Positions 21,012 through 31,047 of a DNA stretch of 64,000 nucleotides are shown piece after piece. The translations under genes and the position numbers were made by a program. The stretch comes from Pandoraea capi (GTDB taxonomy: Bacteria > Pseudomonadota > Gammaproteobacteria > Burkholderiales > Burkholderiaceae): positions 731,610 to 795,609 of the forward strand of contig NZ_CABPRV010000002.1 of the NCBI RefSeq assembly GCF_902459735.1, written 5' to 3'. Below the pieces are notes generated by a model, which was given only the letters and a program-made list of their open reading frames with translations, had not been told where the DNA came from and ran no database searches. Position 1 is the first letter of the stretch; the number at the start of each line of letters is the position of its first letter.

Positions 21012-21602
21012 TCACTGGCTCGCGCCAGCCCCCGCCGAGCTTCCGCTGGTGCCGACGTTGCCGCCCCCACCGCCACCGCCTCCACCGCCGCCTCCGCTAT
21101 CGCTTTGCACCATCGTCGTAAAGAACGCCGGGATCGCGTAATTGAAGCTTTCCAGATAGCGACGATAAGCGCGCGAAGCGGTTGCGCCGAGCATCGGCAA
21201 CCCGGGTCCGGCGGCAAGATTGTTGCCCTGCACGGCGAGCAACGCTTCCGTCTCGTCGCCCAGCATGCCATCGCGCGCGTGTTCGCCGACGCGCGGCGGC
21301 GTAGTACGGCGCACGACATTGGTCGGCGTGCGGGCCGCCTGAACGGGCGCCGGCGCTGCCGCTTGCGCGGCGGGCGCCTGCTGCGCCGTATCGGCTGCGG
21401 GCGACGCCTGTGCGACCTGTACGGCCCGAGCCGTGGAAGGCGACGCCACGGCGCGTGCGTCGGCGCCCCCCATCGATCCGGTGAGCGGCGTGTTGCCCTG
21501 CGCGGTGGCGGCCCCGGCCCACAGCGTGAACACGGCCAATCCGACCTGCATGGCCGTCACCGTGCGCATACCCGGATGTCGCTGAAGTTTCTGGACTGCC
21601 AT
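21012..21602 (-). CDS. DUF3613 exported protein of the Tad locus, with poly-glycine tail
   Basis: 196 residues. Signal peptide near residues 15-35 (GLAVFTLWAGAATA). Then an Ala/Pro/Gln-rich linker and the conserved DUF3613 block (LGDETEALLAVQGNN, then LPMLGATASRAYRRYLESF) at about residues 114-155. DUF3613 genes occur in betaproteobacterial tad clusters; the function is not known. The tail contains an uninterrupted run of 12 glycines (codons GGC/GGT/GGA mixed). The ribosome binding site GGGAGAGG precedes the ATG. It lies between tadD and tadG with a three-base gap to the downstream GTG. Confidence 0.82.
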   Translation of the reverse strand: MAVQKLQRHPGMRTVTAMQVGLAVFTLWAGAATAQGNTPLTGSMGGADARAVASPSTARAVQVAQASPAADTAQQAPAAQAAAPAPVQAARTPTNVVRRTTPPRVGEHARDGMLGDETEALLAVQGNNLAAGPGLPMLGATASRAYRRYLESFNYAIPAFFTTMVQSDSGGGGGGGGGGGGNVGTSGSSAGAGASQ

Positions 21603-21688
21603 GATTCCCTCTCCCTAAGGTTGCGTGATTCGCAACACATGGACTGCTCTTGTCACCGCTGTCGCCCGGTCAACCCGGTCCGAGCGCC

Positions 21689-22774
21689 TTACTGCGAGTG
21701 CGCAAAACGATCGAGCATCGACGTCGGCATGTCGCTGCGCGCGGACTCGCCTGCGCGCGCGAGCTTCGCGTCGGACGTCGCCGCCTTCACGGGCGCCTGC
21801 TGCGGCTGCGTCTGCAGCGTCGTCGCGTTCTGTACCGCATCGGCCGCACCCGGCGTCAGACGCACCACCACGGGCCCACCGGCATCGGCACGCGAGGCCG
21901 TCGCCCCAGCCGACGCAACCGGCGCCGCCTGCGGAACGAGCGACGCCGCCGCCTGCGCCGCCGCACGCGCGGCTGCGGCGTCCGCTGCCTGCTTGCGCGC
22001 CCGGGTGTTCGCCCGGATGTCCGCCGCGAGCTTGTTGATCGCGTCGCGCGTGGTCTGCGGCATCTTGGCGCTCGTCATCATGTCGTCGGCGCGCGAGCGG
22101 TCACCCATCACGACGAGATACACCGCGAGATTGCTCAGCACCTTGCGGCTGTCGGGCCTGAGTTCGGCCGCCTGCGCGAGCGGCACGCGTGCACCCGCCG
22201 TGTCGCCGTTGTTCAGCAGCGCAAAGCCGAGATCGCTCAGATAGAACGCCTCGGTCGGCGCGCGGCTCACGGCCTCACGCAGCGCCTGAGCGGCACCTGC
22301 GTAATCCTTGCGCTGCGCCGCCACGAGTCCGATGCCGTGCCATGCGGCGGCGGCCTCACTGCTCCCCAACAACGCACGATAGGCCTGCTCGGCCTGCTCC
22401 GGTTGTCCGGTCTCGCGCAGCGCATCGGCCCGCAGAATGTCGACGTCAGGTGCGGAACCGTACTGAATCCGGAACTGCTCGATGTGCGCGAGCGAGGCGA
22501 AGTACGACCCCTGCTCCTGCGACTGACGAATCATCGACAGGTACAACTCGCGCGTATCGGGTTTCGCGGCCCTTGCCCGCTCCTCGTCGTTCTGTTGCGC
22601 CTGCATGAGCGCAGCGGCCGACGGCGCGCCGTAACCGCCCAGCGTCGGCCCGCTACTGCATCCGGCGAGCAGCGCCGCGCTCAGTCCGAGGCACAGCGCA
22701 GCGCGCAGCGACGAAGCCTTCCGACTCACGCGGCCCGACGGCTCGCGCGTGAGGTGTTGCGTCTGGATCGGCAT
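21689..22774 (-). CDS. tadD: TadD tetratricopeptide lipoprotein
   Basis: 361 residues. Signal peptide with lipobox (ALLAGCSSG). TPR motifs lie at about residues 115-250 (RADALRETGQPEQAEQAYRA, HGIGLVAAQRKDYAGAAQAL, YLSDLGFALLNNGDTAGARV). A long Ala-rich C-terminal tail follows. In Tad systems TadD is an outer-membrane-associated TPR protein that helps secretin or pilus assembly. The frame stays open to 23503 inside tadC, but the ATG at 22774, two bases after the tadC stop, gives the signal peptide and is the real start. Confidence 0.9.
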   Translation of the reverse strand: MPIQTQHLTREPSGRVSRKASSLRAALCLGLSAALLAGCSSGPTLGGYGAPSAAALMQAQQNDEERARAAKPDTRELYLSMIRQSQEQGSYFASLAHIEQFRIQYGSAPDVDILRADALRETGQPEQAEQAYRALLGSSEAAAAWHGIGLVAAQRKDYAGAAQALREAVSRAPTEAFYLSDLGFALLNNGDTAGARVPLAQAAELRPDSRKVLSNLAVYLVVMGDRSRADDMMTSAKMPQTTRDAINKLAADIRANTRARKQAADAAAARAAAQAAASLVPQAAPVASAGATASRADAGGPVVVRLTPGAADAVQNATTLQTQPQQAPVKAATSDAKLARAGESARSDMPTSMLDRFAHSQ

Positions 22775-22776
22775 GG

Positions 22777-23808
22777 TCAATTCATGGCCTCCATGGATTT
22801 GGTCAGCGACAGAATCGCCGGCCCCGCCACCACGAGCATCAACGCAGGCAGCAGCGTGAGCATCATGGCCAGCGTCATCTTTACGGTCAGCTTGCCGATG
22901 CGCTCCTTCATCGTCTGACGACGTTGCTCGCGCAAGCGGTCGCTGAACTGTTGCAACGGTTCCTGCACCGCGCCGCCGTGCTGCTCGACCTGCACGATGA
23001 GCCGCACCAGCGCGCGCAGATCGTCGTTGTCGTAGACCTCGCGCAAGCGCCCCATCGACGCCTCGCGGCCGCGTCCCGATGCGTACTGACGATTGGCCGC
23101 TTCGAACTCCTTCGACAGGATCGGCAGCACTTCGCGGAAGTCGGAGACCACCACGTACAGACTCTGGTCCATCGACAACCCCACACCCTGCAACAGACGC
23201 AGCAAGTCGATAAGCAGCGGTAATTCGTCGACCAGATCGCGACGACGTTGTGCCGCCTTGCGCTGGATGTAGAACTTCGGCGTGAGCAATCCCGCGCCGG
23301 CCGCGCCAATCAGACGCAGTATCGTGCCGATGCCGCCGCCCCCCGGGAACCACAACCACACGAGCAACGGCAGCACCGCCGCCAACGCCACCCGCGAGAA
23401 GATGAACAACGACTTGGCGCGCACGCTGTCGTAGCCGCATTGCGCGAGCAGCAGACGGTCTTCCGCCGCGATCAGATTCTGGCCGAGGCGCGTTTCCGAC
23501 CATTGCTTGCCGAGCGCTGCCGCCCGGTCCAGGAGCGAGCGCCAGCCACGCTGCCCGCTCTCGAGCGACTCGTCCGTCTCATCATCCGATCGCGCACGCG
23601 CGCCCACCGGCGCCGACGCCGCACGAAGCGCCGCGAGCGCCTGCTGTTGACGATTCGCGAGCACCTGATCGATCACCCGTTCGTTGCGTCCCTGGCGCAC
23701 CGCGCGCAGCAAAATGGCCGACGCCGCCAGCAGCAGACCTGCCGCGACCATCAGCAGGCCGAGCATCATCCACGTTTGCGAATCGGCCGACAGGGACGAA
23801 AGGTTCAT
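22777..23808 (-). CDS. tadC: TadC inner-membrane platform protein
   Basis: 343 residues, type II secretion F-domain protein. N-terminal helix at residues ~12-32 (MLGLLMVAAGLLLAASAILL). A pair of helices about 125-170 precedes the cytoplasmic F domain (DELPLLIDLLRLLQGVGLSM). Two hydrophobic helices near the C-terminus complete the usual topology. With TadB it forms the platform on which the TadA ATPase works. Start chosen at the ATG at 23808 because the upstream open frame overlaps tadB and is not protein-like. Confidence 0.92.
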   Translation of the reverse strand: MNLSSLSADSQTWMMLGLLMVAAGLLLAASAILLRAVRQGRNERVIDQVLANRQQQALAALRAASAPVGARARSDDETDESLESGQRGWRSLLDRAAALGKQWSETRLGQNLIAAEDRLLLAQCGYDSVRAKSLFIFSRVALAAVLPLLVWLWFPGGGGIGTILRLIGAAGAGLLTPKFYIQRKAAQRRRDLVDELPLLIDLLRLLQGVGLSMDQSLYVVVSDFREVLPILSKEFEAANRQYASGRGREASMGRLREVYDNDDLRALVRLIVQVEQHGGAVQEPLQQFSDRLREQRRQTMKERIGKLTVKMTLAMMLTLLPALMLVVAGPAILSLTKSMEAMN

Positions 23809-23855
23809 ATGCGAGATCCTTGCGCTTGGCGAGGGTGAGCGGCGCAGCGCGCCGC

Positions 23856-24782
23856 TCACAACGATTTGGCCAGCCGGTACAACACGAATCCACCGAGGAC
23901 TTCCAGCCCGAGACCGATGGCCAGCAGCTTCTGCCCGGCGCCTTCCTGAAACATCGGCTCGAAGAACTTCGGGTTGAGCAACATCAGCAACGCACTGACG
24001 ACAATCGGCAGCGCCGCGAGCACCCATGCCGACATGCGTGTCTCCGACGACAGCGCGAACAGCTCTGCCTGCGCCTGCTCGCGGTCGCGCATGAAGCCCG
24101 ACATGCGCGCGAGAATCTGGTCGGCACGGCCGCCGAAGCGCGTCGAGAGATCCACCACCGATGCAAACAGATAGATTTCGTCCACCTGATAAACGCGGGC
24201 GATCTGCTTGAGCGCCACGTCCAGCTCCACCCCGGCCTGCACCTGACGCACCGCACGCTCCAGCAATTCTCGCAACGGCAAATCGGCATTGGTCGCGGCT
24301 GACTGGAACGCGGCCGGCAGGCTGTTACCCACCGTGAGCATGCGGACCATGCCGTCGAGGAACACCGGCAACTGACGCACGATGTCGCGATGCCGCCGCG
24401 CCGCCTTGAGCCAATAGCGCATCACCACGCCCACGGCATAGACGATCAGGATCACGATGGCCGAGAGCGGCCCCTGCCAGATCCAGAACCCGAGGGTGAG
24501 CAACACGCCGGGCACGATCAGCATGACGTAGAACGTCGAATCGGTCTGCACACCCGCCCGCTCGAAGAAGAACTCCCACGGCAGGGACTTGCGACGAGGC
24601 GCACGCACCTCGCCGGCGGTATCGCCGCCGGCAAACCTCGGCGCGTTCTGCGCGAGTTGACGCTCAAGGAACGCGCTCGTCGCCTGCTCGCGCACGCGCT
24701 GATTTGTGCGACGCCAAAGCTCCAGCCCCGCCGCGACCAGCAACAGTGCAATACAGGCGGCCCACAGCACGAAGGGATTCAT
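23856..24782 (-). CDS. tadB: TadB inner-membrane platform protein
   Basis: 308 residues with the T2SSF (GspF) domain (RQLPVFLDGMVRMLTVGNSL) between two pairs of membrane helices. The first helix starts at residue 4 (VLWAACIALLLVAAGLEL) and the last ends at the C-terminus. The ATG overlaps the tadA stop by four bases (ATGA), showing translational coupling. It pairs with TadC to form the membrane core of the Flp pilus machine. Confidence 0.93.
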   Translation of the reverse strand: MNPFVLWAACIALLLVAAGLELWRRTNQRVREQATSAFLERQLAQNAPRFAGGDTAGEVRAPRRKSLPWEFFFERAGVQTDSTFYVMLIVPGVLLTLGFWIWQGPLSAIVILIVYAVGVVMRYWLKAARRHRDIVRQLPVFLDGMVRMLTVGNSLPAAFQSAATNADLPLRELLERAVRQVQAGVELDVALKQIARVYQVDEIYLFASVVDLSTRFGGRADQILARMSGFMRDREQAQAELFALSSETRMSAWVLAALPIVVSALLMLLNPKFFEPMFQEGAGQKLLAIGLGLEVLGGFVLYRLAKSL

Positions 24783-26149
24783 CGACGGCGTCCGAAGAAA
24801 CCGCCGCCGCCCGAATCCGGCGGCACGTTGCCTTGCTGCGCCTGCGCGGCGGCCGCAGCATTGCGCGTCTGCTCCTTGAAGCGTTGCAGCTTGGGCGAAT
24901 GCGGCTGAAGCCCCAGCGACACCCACTTGTCCTTCTCCTCGCCGTCCGGGCCGATGACCGATTCGTGGCGGAACAATTCCTGCGTGGAGATCACCGTATC
25001 GGACACGCCGGTGACTTCGGTAATGGACAGAATGCGCCGCCGCCCGTTGGACAGACGGCCGATCTGCACGATGAAATCGAGCGCGCTCGTGATCTGACGG
25101 CGCAGGCTGCTCTCGCTGCCCTGGAAGCCGGCGAAGCCCGCCAGCATCTCCAGACGATAGAGACATTCGCGCGGCGAGTTGGCGTGAATCGTCGCCATCG
25201 AGCCTTCGTGCCCGGTGTTCATCGCCTGCATCATTTCCAGCACCTCCGAGCCGCGCACTTCGCCCACGATGATCCGGTCGGGACGCATCCGCAAGCTGTT
25301 GCGGATCAGGTCGCGAATCGTCACCTCGCCGGAACCGTCGAAGCCGCCCTGGCGGGACTCCAGCCGCACCACGTGCGGGTGATTGAGCGAGAGTTCGGCC
25401 GTGTCCTCGACCGTCACCACACGCTCGGTCGCCGGGATGAAACTCGCCAGCGCGTTGAGCAGCGACGTCTTGCCCGAGCTCGTACCGCCGGACACCAGAA
25501 TGTTGCAGCGCGAGCGCACCGCCGCCTCAAGCAGCGTGTAGATCTCCTCGTTGAAGCTGCCCAGCGCGAGCAGATCGGACGGCTTGAGCGGATCCTTGCG
25601 GAACTTACGGATGGAGACGACCGGCCCGTCGACCGCCAGCGGCTCGATCACGACGTTCAGACGCCCGCCGTCAGGCAAGCGCGCGTCGACCATCGGGTTC
25701 GATTCATCCAGCCGCCGCCCGATCGGCGCGAGAATGCGCCGCACGATACGCAGCAGATGCTGGTTGTCCGAGAAGCGCAGCGCTTCGCGCGCGAGCACCC
25801 CGCGACGTGAGACGTACACGTCGTTGTAGCCGTTGATCAGAATATCTTCGACGGCCGCATCGGCCAGCAAGTCCTCGATAGGACCGAAGCCGGCCAGTTC
25901 CTTCGTCAGCGCGTCGGAAATCTGACGAAGCTCCGCCTCGTTGATCGGAATACGACGCAAGCGTACGAAACCGTCCATTTCCAGATCGACGAACTGCTGA
26001 ATCGCGCTGCGGCTCCAGCGTCCGAATTCTGCGCCGAGTTCCTCAATGCGCGCGAGCAGATGTTCATGCGCTGCGGTCTTGATGTCCTGGAACTGCTGTG
26101 AATTGGCAAACGCGCGCTTGTCGTCGGCGAATTCGATGGAGTCGGTCAT
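24779..26149 (-). CDS. tadA: TadA/CpaF secretion ATPase
   Basis: 456-residue hexameric ATPase that powers Flp pilus assembly. Walker A is [15 protein letters not shown], followed by the Asp box ([11 protein letters not shown]), Walker B-like [20 protein letters not shown] and the His box [12 protein letters not shown]. The N-terminal half shows the CpaF features INGYNDVYV and [11 protein letters not shown] Gly-rich tail ends the protein. The start lies one base after tadZ ends, and the stop overlaps tadB, so tadZ-tadA-tadB are tightly coupled. Confidence 0.96.
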   Translation of the reverse strand: MTDSIEFADDKRAFANSQQFQDIKTAAHEHLLARIEELGAEFGRWSRSAIQQFVDLEMDGFVRLRRIPINEAELRQISDALTKELAGFGPIEDLLADAAVEDILINGYNDVYVSRRGVLAREALRFSDNQHLLRIVRRILAPIGRRLDESNPMVDARLPDGGRLNVVIEPLAVDGPVVSIRKFRKDPLKPSDLLALGSFNEEIYTLLEAAVRSRCNILVSGGTSSGKTSLLNALASFIPATERVVTVEDTAELSLNHPHVVRLESRQGGFDGSGEVTIRDLIRNSLRMRPDRIIVGEVRGSEVLEMMQAMNTGHEGSMATIHANSPRECLYRLEMLAGFAGFQGSESSLRRQITSALDFIVQIGRLSNGRRRILSITEVTGVSDTVISTQELFRHESVIGPDGEEKDKWVSLGLQPHSPKLQRFKEQTRNAAAAAQAQQGNVPPDSGGGGFFGRRR

Positions 26150-26150
26150 A

Positions 26151-27503
26151 TCAGTGCTTTCCCATGAATCGGCCTAGCCAGCCCGACGACTGGCGTTGTG
26201 CTGCGGTGCCTGCGTGTTGTGCGGAAAGCAGGCGCTCCACCAACGGTTGCAGCGCGCGGACATAGGGGTCGCCGCGCGCCGTGTCGATAATCAGCTTGCC
26301 CTGGTTGGTAGCGGAGAGCATGGCGAGCGGACGATCCGGCAGCGTGGCGAGCAGCGGCACGTCGAACCGCTTGGCGATCTGGTCAGCGGCCATGCCGTAA
26401 CGCGGGTCATAGCGGTTGAGCACGAGATGCAGATGACTGCGCTCGACGCCCTTTTCCTCAAGATCGCGCAGCATCGACGCGAGCGAGACGATGGCCCCGA
26501 CGCTCTGATCCACCACGAGCCACACCTCGTCGGCTGCCCGCACGAGGCTCGCGACGAACGCCGGATTCGAGAAGCCGCCCAGATCGGCCACGATCAGATC
26601 GAAGAACGCGCGCAGACGGTCGGTGAGCGCCAGCGCATCGGCCGCCGCAACGCTGCGCATATCGCCCAGATCGAGCGGCAGCGGCAGCACGGCCAGCCCG
26701 CTCGGCGCATGCGAGACGGCGGTATGCACGAGGGTTTCGTCGAAGCGTCGCAGGTTCTGCACGGCTTCGGCGAAGCTGAACTGGCTTTGCGTGTTGAGAT
26801 AGAGCAGCCCGTCGCCGGACGGCAGGCCGAGATCGAGCAGTGCGACGTGGCCGAGCAGCGAGCCGTCGAACTTGTCGTCCTTGTTGCCGGCGGCCTTCGC
26901 AGCCTTGGCGGCGCGTTCCGCACGCTCAGAATTCGACCCTACCGAGGCCTCCTGTCCGAGCTGCGACAGATGGGCGGCGAGCGTGCTGCATCCCACCCCG
27001 ATGCGCGCGCCGAGCAGCACGATGAAGCGGCCATGCCGTTGCGGTGCTGCGGCATTCGTCACGGTCGGGGTGTGATCGATCACGCGACGCACGACTTCGA
27101 GGGCTTCCTCGTGCGTCGAATGCATGTCGATGAAGTCGTGCACACCGGCACGTATGGCAGCTTTCATGCCATCGGCCCGCACCATCGAACCGACGGCCAC
27201 CAGCGGCAGCTTGGGCGCCACGCGCTTGAGCATCTGGGCAAGCTCCGAGGCCTGTGCGATGCCCCCATCGGGCGGTTCGTCGGCATGACCGGTCGGCTCA
27301 CCCGAGAAGTCGAGCAACACGACTTGCGGATCGAGATCGCCGATGCGCTGCTGCAATTGCGCCGGGCGTCCGGCCTCTTGCAGCACGACGCCCTCTTCGC
27401 GCAAAGCGGCCGAGAGCCACTGTCCGTGGCCGGCATGTGCGCTGCAAAAAAGAAAGCGATGCAACTCAGTCATGGTGTCCAGTATTCGCGTCGGTGCGTT
27501 CAT
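26151..27503 (-). CDS. tadZ: TadZ/CpaE pilus localisation protein with atypical MinD-like ATPase domain
   Basis: 450 residues. An N-terminal receiver-like domain (DPQVVLLDFSGEPTG) is followed by a ParA/MinD fold. The P-loop reads GARIGVGCSTLAAHL instead of the usual KGGVGKT, so both signature lysines are missing. This is typical of TadZ and predicts weak or no ATPase activity. A long Lys/Ala insert (about 165-190) precedes the LDLGLPSGDGL region. TadZ is thought to place the Tad machine at the cell pole. The start has AAGGAG eight bases upstream. A further Met at 27473 is possible. Confidence 0.9.
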   Translation of the reverse strand: MNAPTRILDTMTELHRFLFCSAHAGHGQWLSAALREEGVVLQEAGRPAQLQQRIGDLDPQVVLLDFSGEPTGHADEPPDGGIAQASELAQMLKRVAPKLPLVAVGSMVRADGMKAAIRAGVHDFIDMHSTHEEALEVVRRVIDHTPTVTNAAAPQRHGRFIVLLGARIGVGCSTLAAHLSQLGQEASVGSNSERAERAAKAAKAAGNKDDKFDGSLLGHVALLDLGLPSGDGLLYLNTQSQFSFAEAVQNLRRFDETLVHTAVSHAPSGLAVLPLPLDLGDMRSVAAADALALTDRLRAFFDLIVADLGGFSNPAFVASLVRAADEVWLVVDQSVGAIVSLASMLRDLEEKGVERSHLHLVLNRYDPRYGMAADQIAKRFDVPLLATLPDRPLAMLSATNQGKLIIDTARGDPYVRALQPLVERLLSAQHAGTAAQRQSSGWLGRFMGKH

Positions 27504-27615
27504 TTGTGCACTCCTTACTACCCCATCCCGGCCCTCGCCAGTGCCTCGTCCGATGTTGCCGTTGCGTCGTCCAACTGCATCGCTTGCGCCCTGTGCAGTC
27601 GATCCGACGTCAGCA

Positions 27616-28998
27616 TCACTTTGAGAAACCCGGCAGTTCGCTGTCGCTTGCTACGCCCATCAGATACGCGCCCCACACTTGCCCCGGCCGCTTCTCGCGC
27701 GTGTCGCCCGGCAGCGGCAAGGCGACGTCGCGGGCCACCGGTTTGACGAGGCGCGGCGTCACGATGATGACCAGTTCCTTTTCAGTGCTGTTGTACTTCA
27801 GATTCCGGAAAAACGCGCCGATGAGCGGCAGATCGCCGAGCAGCGGCACTTTGTCGACGGCGGCGGTCGTGGTGCGCGAGATCAGCCCGCCGATGATGAA
27901 GCTTTCGCCGTCGCCGAGTTCGACCGTCGTATCGGCACGGCGGGTGGTGATCGCCGGAATCTGCGTCGACGCGATGACCACGGCGTTCGTGTAGTCGAGG
28001 TCCGACGCCTCCGGCGCGACCTTCAGTGCAATGCGATTCGGCGACAGGATCGTCGGCGTGACCGTCAGCCCGACACCGAACGACTTGTAGACGATCGTCG
28101 TTGTCCCCAGCCCGCCGGACTGCGGCACGGGCAACTCGCCGCCGGCGAGGAAGCTCGCGCTCTGTCCCGAGAGCGCCACCAGCGTCGGCGCAGCGAGCAC
28201 GCGGCCCAGGCCGTTCGTCTGCAACAGATCGATCTCCGCCGAGAGGTTGAATGCACCCCGCGTAATCGAGCCGAAGAACGAACCGAAGTTCGAGACCGAC
28301 GTGCCGCCGCTGCCGAAGGCCGACGCCAACTGCGAGTTCACCCCGAAGCTGCCCGAGCCCGATTTCCTCGACGCGCTGAAGCTCGCCCCCAGTTGATTCA
28401 GAATGTTGCGATTCACTTCCACGATCTTGACGTCGACCTGCACGACGCCGGTGTCGCCGACGGTAGAGCGGTCGACGACGACACCGCCTTTGCCCGTGGC
28501 ATCGACGGCCGCCGCTTGCAGGCCGCTGTGTTCCATCAGCGAGCCGGCGTGGCCCTTGATGATCGCGGCGCTACCGCGCGGGTCCACACTGGCGCCGCCC
28601 GTGTCACCGAGCGCGCTTTGCAGGCTGCCCTGCACATGGATTTCCCAGCGTGTCGGTTCGCCACCGCGCGGCCACGTCGACACCTGCGTCGTGCCCGCTT
28701 TCTTGCCGACGACCAGCACTGAGCCGCGCCGCCCGCCCGAGCCCTTGAGCACCACGATGTCCGCGATATCCGGGTCCGCGACGGCCACGCGCTCCAGCGT
28801 GCCGCTCACCTGCAATTCACGTTGCTCATGCACCCCCAGCGTAAGCGACCTCGCCCCGGCGCCTGATGCGTTATCGGCCGCATCGGCCATGCGCACTGCG
28901 ACGGTCCCGCCGCAGGCGAGCAACGCCGTAAAACACAACAACATTCCCATGACACGTCTGGCATCTCGTCTGGCAGTGCGAACCTGGCTTCTGATCAT
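27616..28998 (-). CDS. rcpA: RcpA/CpaC outer-membrane secretin
   Basis: 460 residues. Signal peptide (MGMLLCFTALLACGG); N-terminal pilus assembly domain with VADPDIADIVVL and a BON-like part; then the secretin domain with GLGRVLAAPTLVALSGQSAS and ELGDGESFIIGGLISR. It forms the gated pore for the Flp pilus in the outer membrane. The open frame extends to a TTG at 29133, but the first 45 residues are not signal-like; the ATG at 28998 is used. Lies between tadZ and cpaB. Confidence 0.92.
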   Translation of the reverse strand: MIRSQVRTARRDARRVMGMLLCFTALLACGGTVAVRMADAADNASGAGARSLTLGVHEQRELQVSGTLERVAVADPDIADIVVLKGSGGRRGSVLVVGKKAGTTQVSTWPRGGEPTRWEIHVQGSLQSALGDTGGASVDPRGSAAIIKGHAGSLMEHSGLQAAAVDATGKGGVVVDRSTVGDTGVVQVDVKIVEVNRNILNQLGASFSASRKSGSGSFGVNSQLASAFGSGGTSVSNFGSFFGSITRGAFNLSAEIDLLQTNGLGRVLAAPTLVALSGQSASFLAGGELPVPQSGGLGTTTIVYKSFGVGLTVTPTILSPNRIALKVAPEASDLDYTNAVVIASTQIPAITTRRADTTVELGDGESFIIGGLISRTTTAAVDKVPLLGDLPLIGAFFRNLKYNSTEKELVIIVTPRLVKPVARDVALPLPGDTREKRPGQVWGAYLMGVASDSELPGFSK

Positions 28999-29170
28999 GG
29001 CGTGGCTGTATCGGTCACTGTGTCGGTGGAGCGACGTGGCCCGGATCGGCGTCGTGCCATGCCGGGGCGTCACTGGATCTGCGTGTCGATGCTTTCCGTT
29101 CGTTCGGTAAGAATTCGGTAAAACTCGGTTCAATCACTCGGTCCAATTCGTCAGTTCAGGTCAGTTCAGA

Positions 29171-30205
29171 TCAGTAAGCCGCCGTGGAGCGTTCCGCGCC
29201 GCGCACGATCTCGATCGTGCCGCCGCTGCTGCTGCCGCCGCCACCGGGTGCTCGCGGCGCTGCGGCCGCTGCGGGGCGGCGCGTCGGCTCGCCTGCCAGG
29301 CCCGTTGTGGCGATCCCGGCGTAAGCACGGTTTTCAGGGGTATCAAGGGCGGCCTTGGTATCCGCCGTCAGGCCTGACTTGCTCGCGAGCACGGGCGGCG
29401 GCGGCGGGAACAGCGAAGTATCGGGATGGGTGTCGTCGGCCGGATTGCGCAACGCCAGTGTGATCTTCCCCTGCTGCGCCCCGAGCACGAGACGGTTGAC
29501 GTCTTCGACCGGCACGGCCACGACGGCCGAGGTGGCGGGCATCGGTGGTAGTGCGGCTGGCGCAGGTTGCTGAGGCTGCGGCGCGCTGGCGGTCGCGGCG
29601 GCAACCGTCGAGGCGACACTCGGCGCGGCCGGCTGCGGCGTCACGTCGTCCAGCGACGCATTGCCGTAGGTCAGCACGCGCACCCGCGACGCGAGCAGGC
29701 GGGCCTGCGTGTCGTCGACGATGCCGACGGTCGGACTACCCGCCGGCTGGTTCGTCTTCATCGTGAAGAAGACGTCGACGAAATCGCCCGGACGAATGCG
29801 GTTGCTCACGCCGACGGTTTCCGTCACGGGAAGCGCCACGGCGCGCTCGCCCGGTGCGAGTTGCATGGCGAGTCCGCGGGCAAGCACGTTCTGCGTGACG
29901 GGAACACCCGCGGCGAGGGCCACGAGCGGCACACGTCCCACGACGTCGGCCGGGATGTTGAAACCCGCCGGCGTGGGGCTATCGAATTGCGCGATCTTGA
30001 CGTCGTCCGCCGTAATGGGCTTGCCGGGCGAAAGCGCCCTGGCCGCCACCACGGCCGGGAAACGCTGAGTGAGCGTCTGGGTCACTGCCGAAGGTGTGGT
30101 TTGCGGCGCGGGGGCATTCGTCGTCCCCAAGCGCAACGCGAAGAGCGCCAGCACCACTCCGGCAACAACTAGCACAGCAGCGAGAATCTTGGTGGCTTTG
30201 TTCAT
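29171..30205 (-). CDS. cpaB: CpaB/RcpC pilus assembly protein (SAF domain)
   Basis: 344 residues. One N-terminal membrane helix (ILAAVLVVAGVVLALFAL), then an SAF domain (ARALSPGKPITADDVKIAQF) and the RcpC/CpaB block (GERAVALPVTETVGVSNRIR, GDFVDVFFT). The C-terminal third is Pro/Ala/Gly-rich with long low-complexity stretches. CpaB is a periplasmic partner of the secretin, thought to stabilise it or to bind peptidoglycan. Start is ATG. Confidence 0.92.
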   Translation of the reverse strand: MNKATKILAAVLVVAGVVLALFALRLGTTNAPAPQTTPSAVTQTLTQRFPAVVAARALSPGKPITADDVKIAQFDSPTPAGFNIPADVVGRVPLVALAAGVPVTQNVLARGLAMQLAPGERAVALPVTETVGVSNRIRPGDFVDVFFTMKTNQPAGSPTVGIVDDTQARLLASRVRVLTYGNASLDDVTPQPAAPSVASTVAAATASAPQPQQPAPAALPPMPATSAVVAVPVEDVNRLVLGAQQGKITLALRNPADDTHPDTSLFPPPPPVLASKSGLTADTKAALDTPENRAYAGIATTGLAGEPTRRPAAAAAPRAPGGGGSSSGGTIEIVRGAERSTAAY

Positions 30206-30369
30206 GGCTTGGGGCCTGTCGGCCGTTCAGTCACAACTTGCGGGACGCCGGCAAACCGGCGGCATGTCAACCTTCTTGCTATGTCGCTACTTCTGCACTT
30301 CGCTACTTCCAGACGCCACAGGCTGTCGCACATGCCGTCGTTCACCCGCCTTGCGCGGCAACCCATCTG

Positions 30370-30846
30370 TCAGCTACCGCCCAGCGTCGAGGTGTCGAGC
30401 GTCACGGCTGCCGTACCCGTCACGGTCGTCGGCACCAGCGCGCCCAGCCCCGGCCAGTTCACCGTCATCGGCTGATTGAGCGTGAGCGTGACATGGACGA
30501 TGCATTGCGATACGGCGCCTGCACCCGACGCCGGGCATGGATACGTGGCATCGGCCGGAAACGTCGCCGTTACCGCCGAGGCCGACGGCCACGTCAGCGT
30601 TGTGTTGATCGCGGTCGTGGCGTAGGCCTGACGCTGCGTCATCGTGCCGGCGCGCAACATCGCACGGCCTGCTTCGGAGGCGGCCTGCGTGAGCATCTGT
30701 CGGGCAAGAATATTGAGAGAGAAGGCGACGGCGACGTAGAAAGCAGGCAGCAGGATCATGAGAATGAGCATGAATTCCAGTGCCGCGACGCCGCGCATGT
30801 TCGCGCATCGCAACCCTGTCCTTGCCTGTGCCCCAGACCGCTTCAT
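30370..30846 (-). CDS. tadE: TadE-like pseudopilin
   Basis: 158 residues from the ATG at 30846. It carries a prepilin-like cleavage site: basic leader, then Gly19 before VAALEFMLILMILLPAFYVA, with Glu at +5, as in TadE-family pseudopilins processed by TadV. The periplasmic part has one disulfide candidate pair (YPCPASGAGAVSQCIV). The open frame extends to 31047, but the 67 added residues are not protein-like. Confidence 0.88.
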   Translation of the reverse strand: MKRSGAQARTGLRCANMRGVAALEFMLILMILLPAFYVAVAFSLNILARQMLTQAASEAGRAMLRAGTMTQRQAYATTAINTTLTWPSASAVTATFPADATYPCPASGAGAVSQCIVHVTLTLNQPMTVNWPGLGALVPTTVTGTAAVTLDTSTLGGS

Positions 30847-31047
30847 GAAGATACCCCCCGTCGCGCACGGCACTCTTCGTCCGTGTCTGGCGACGCATGA
30901 ACCTGCAATTTGCGCGGCGTCGCCCGCGCCTCCCATTATTACGGCGCTGCCTCCGGCAGCACTCGTTACTCCTGTCGCGTGTGAAACCTGAAACGACTTG
31001 CGAGGCTTCCGACACCGGCGAAGGGCGCCCTCACGCCCACGTCGCAC

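Noticed and set aside
21689-23503. Long single frame joining tadD with the region of tadC
   Set aside because: The upstream 243 codons are a shadow of tadC; the lipoprotein signal starts at 22774.
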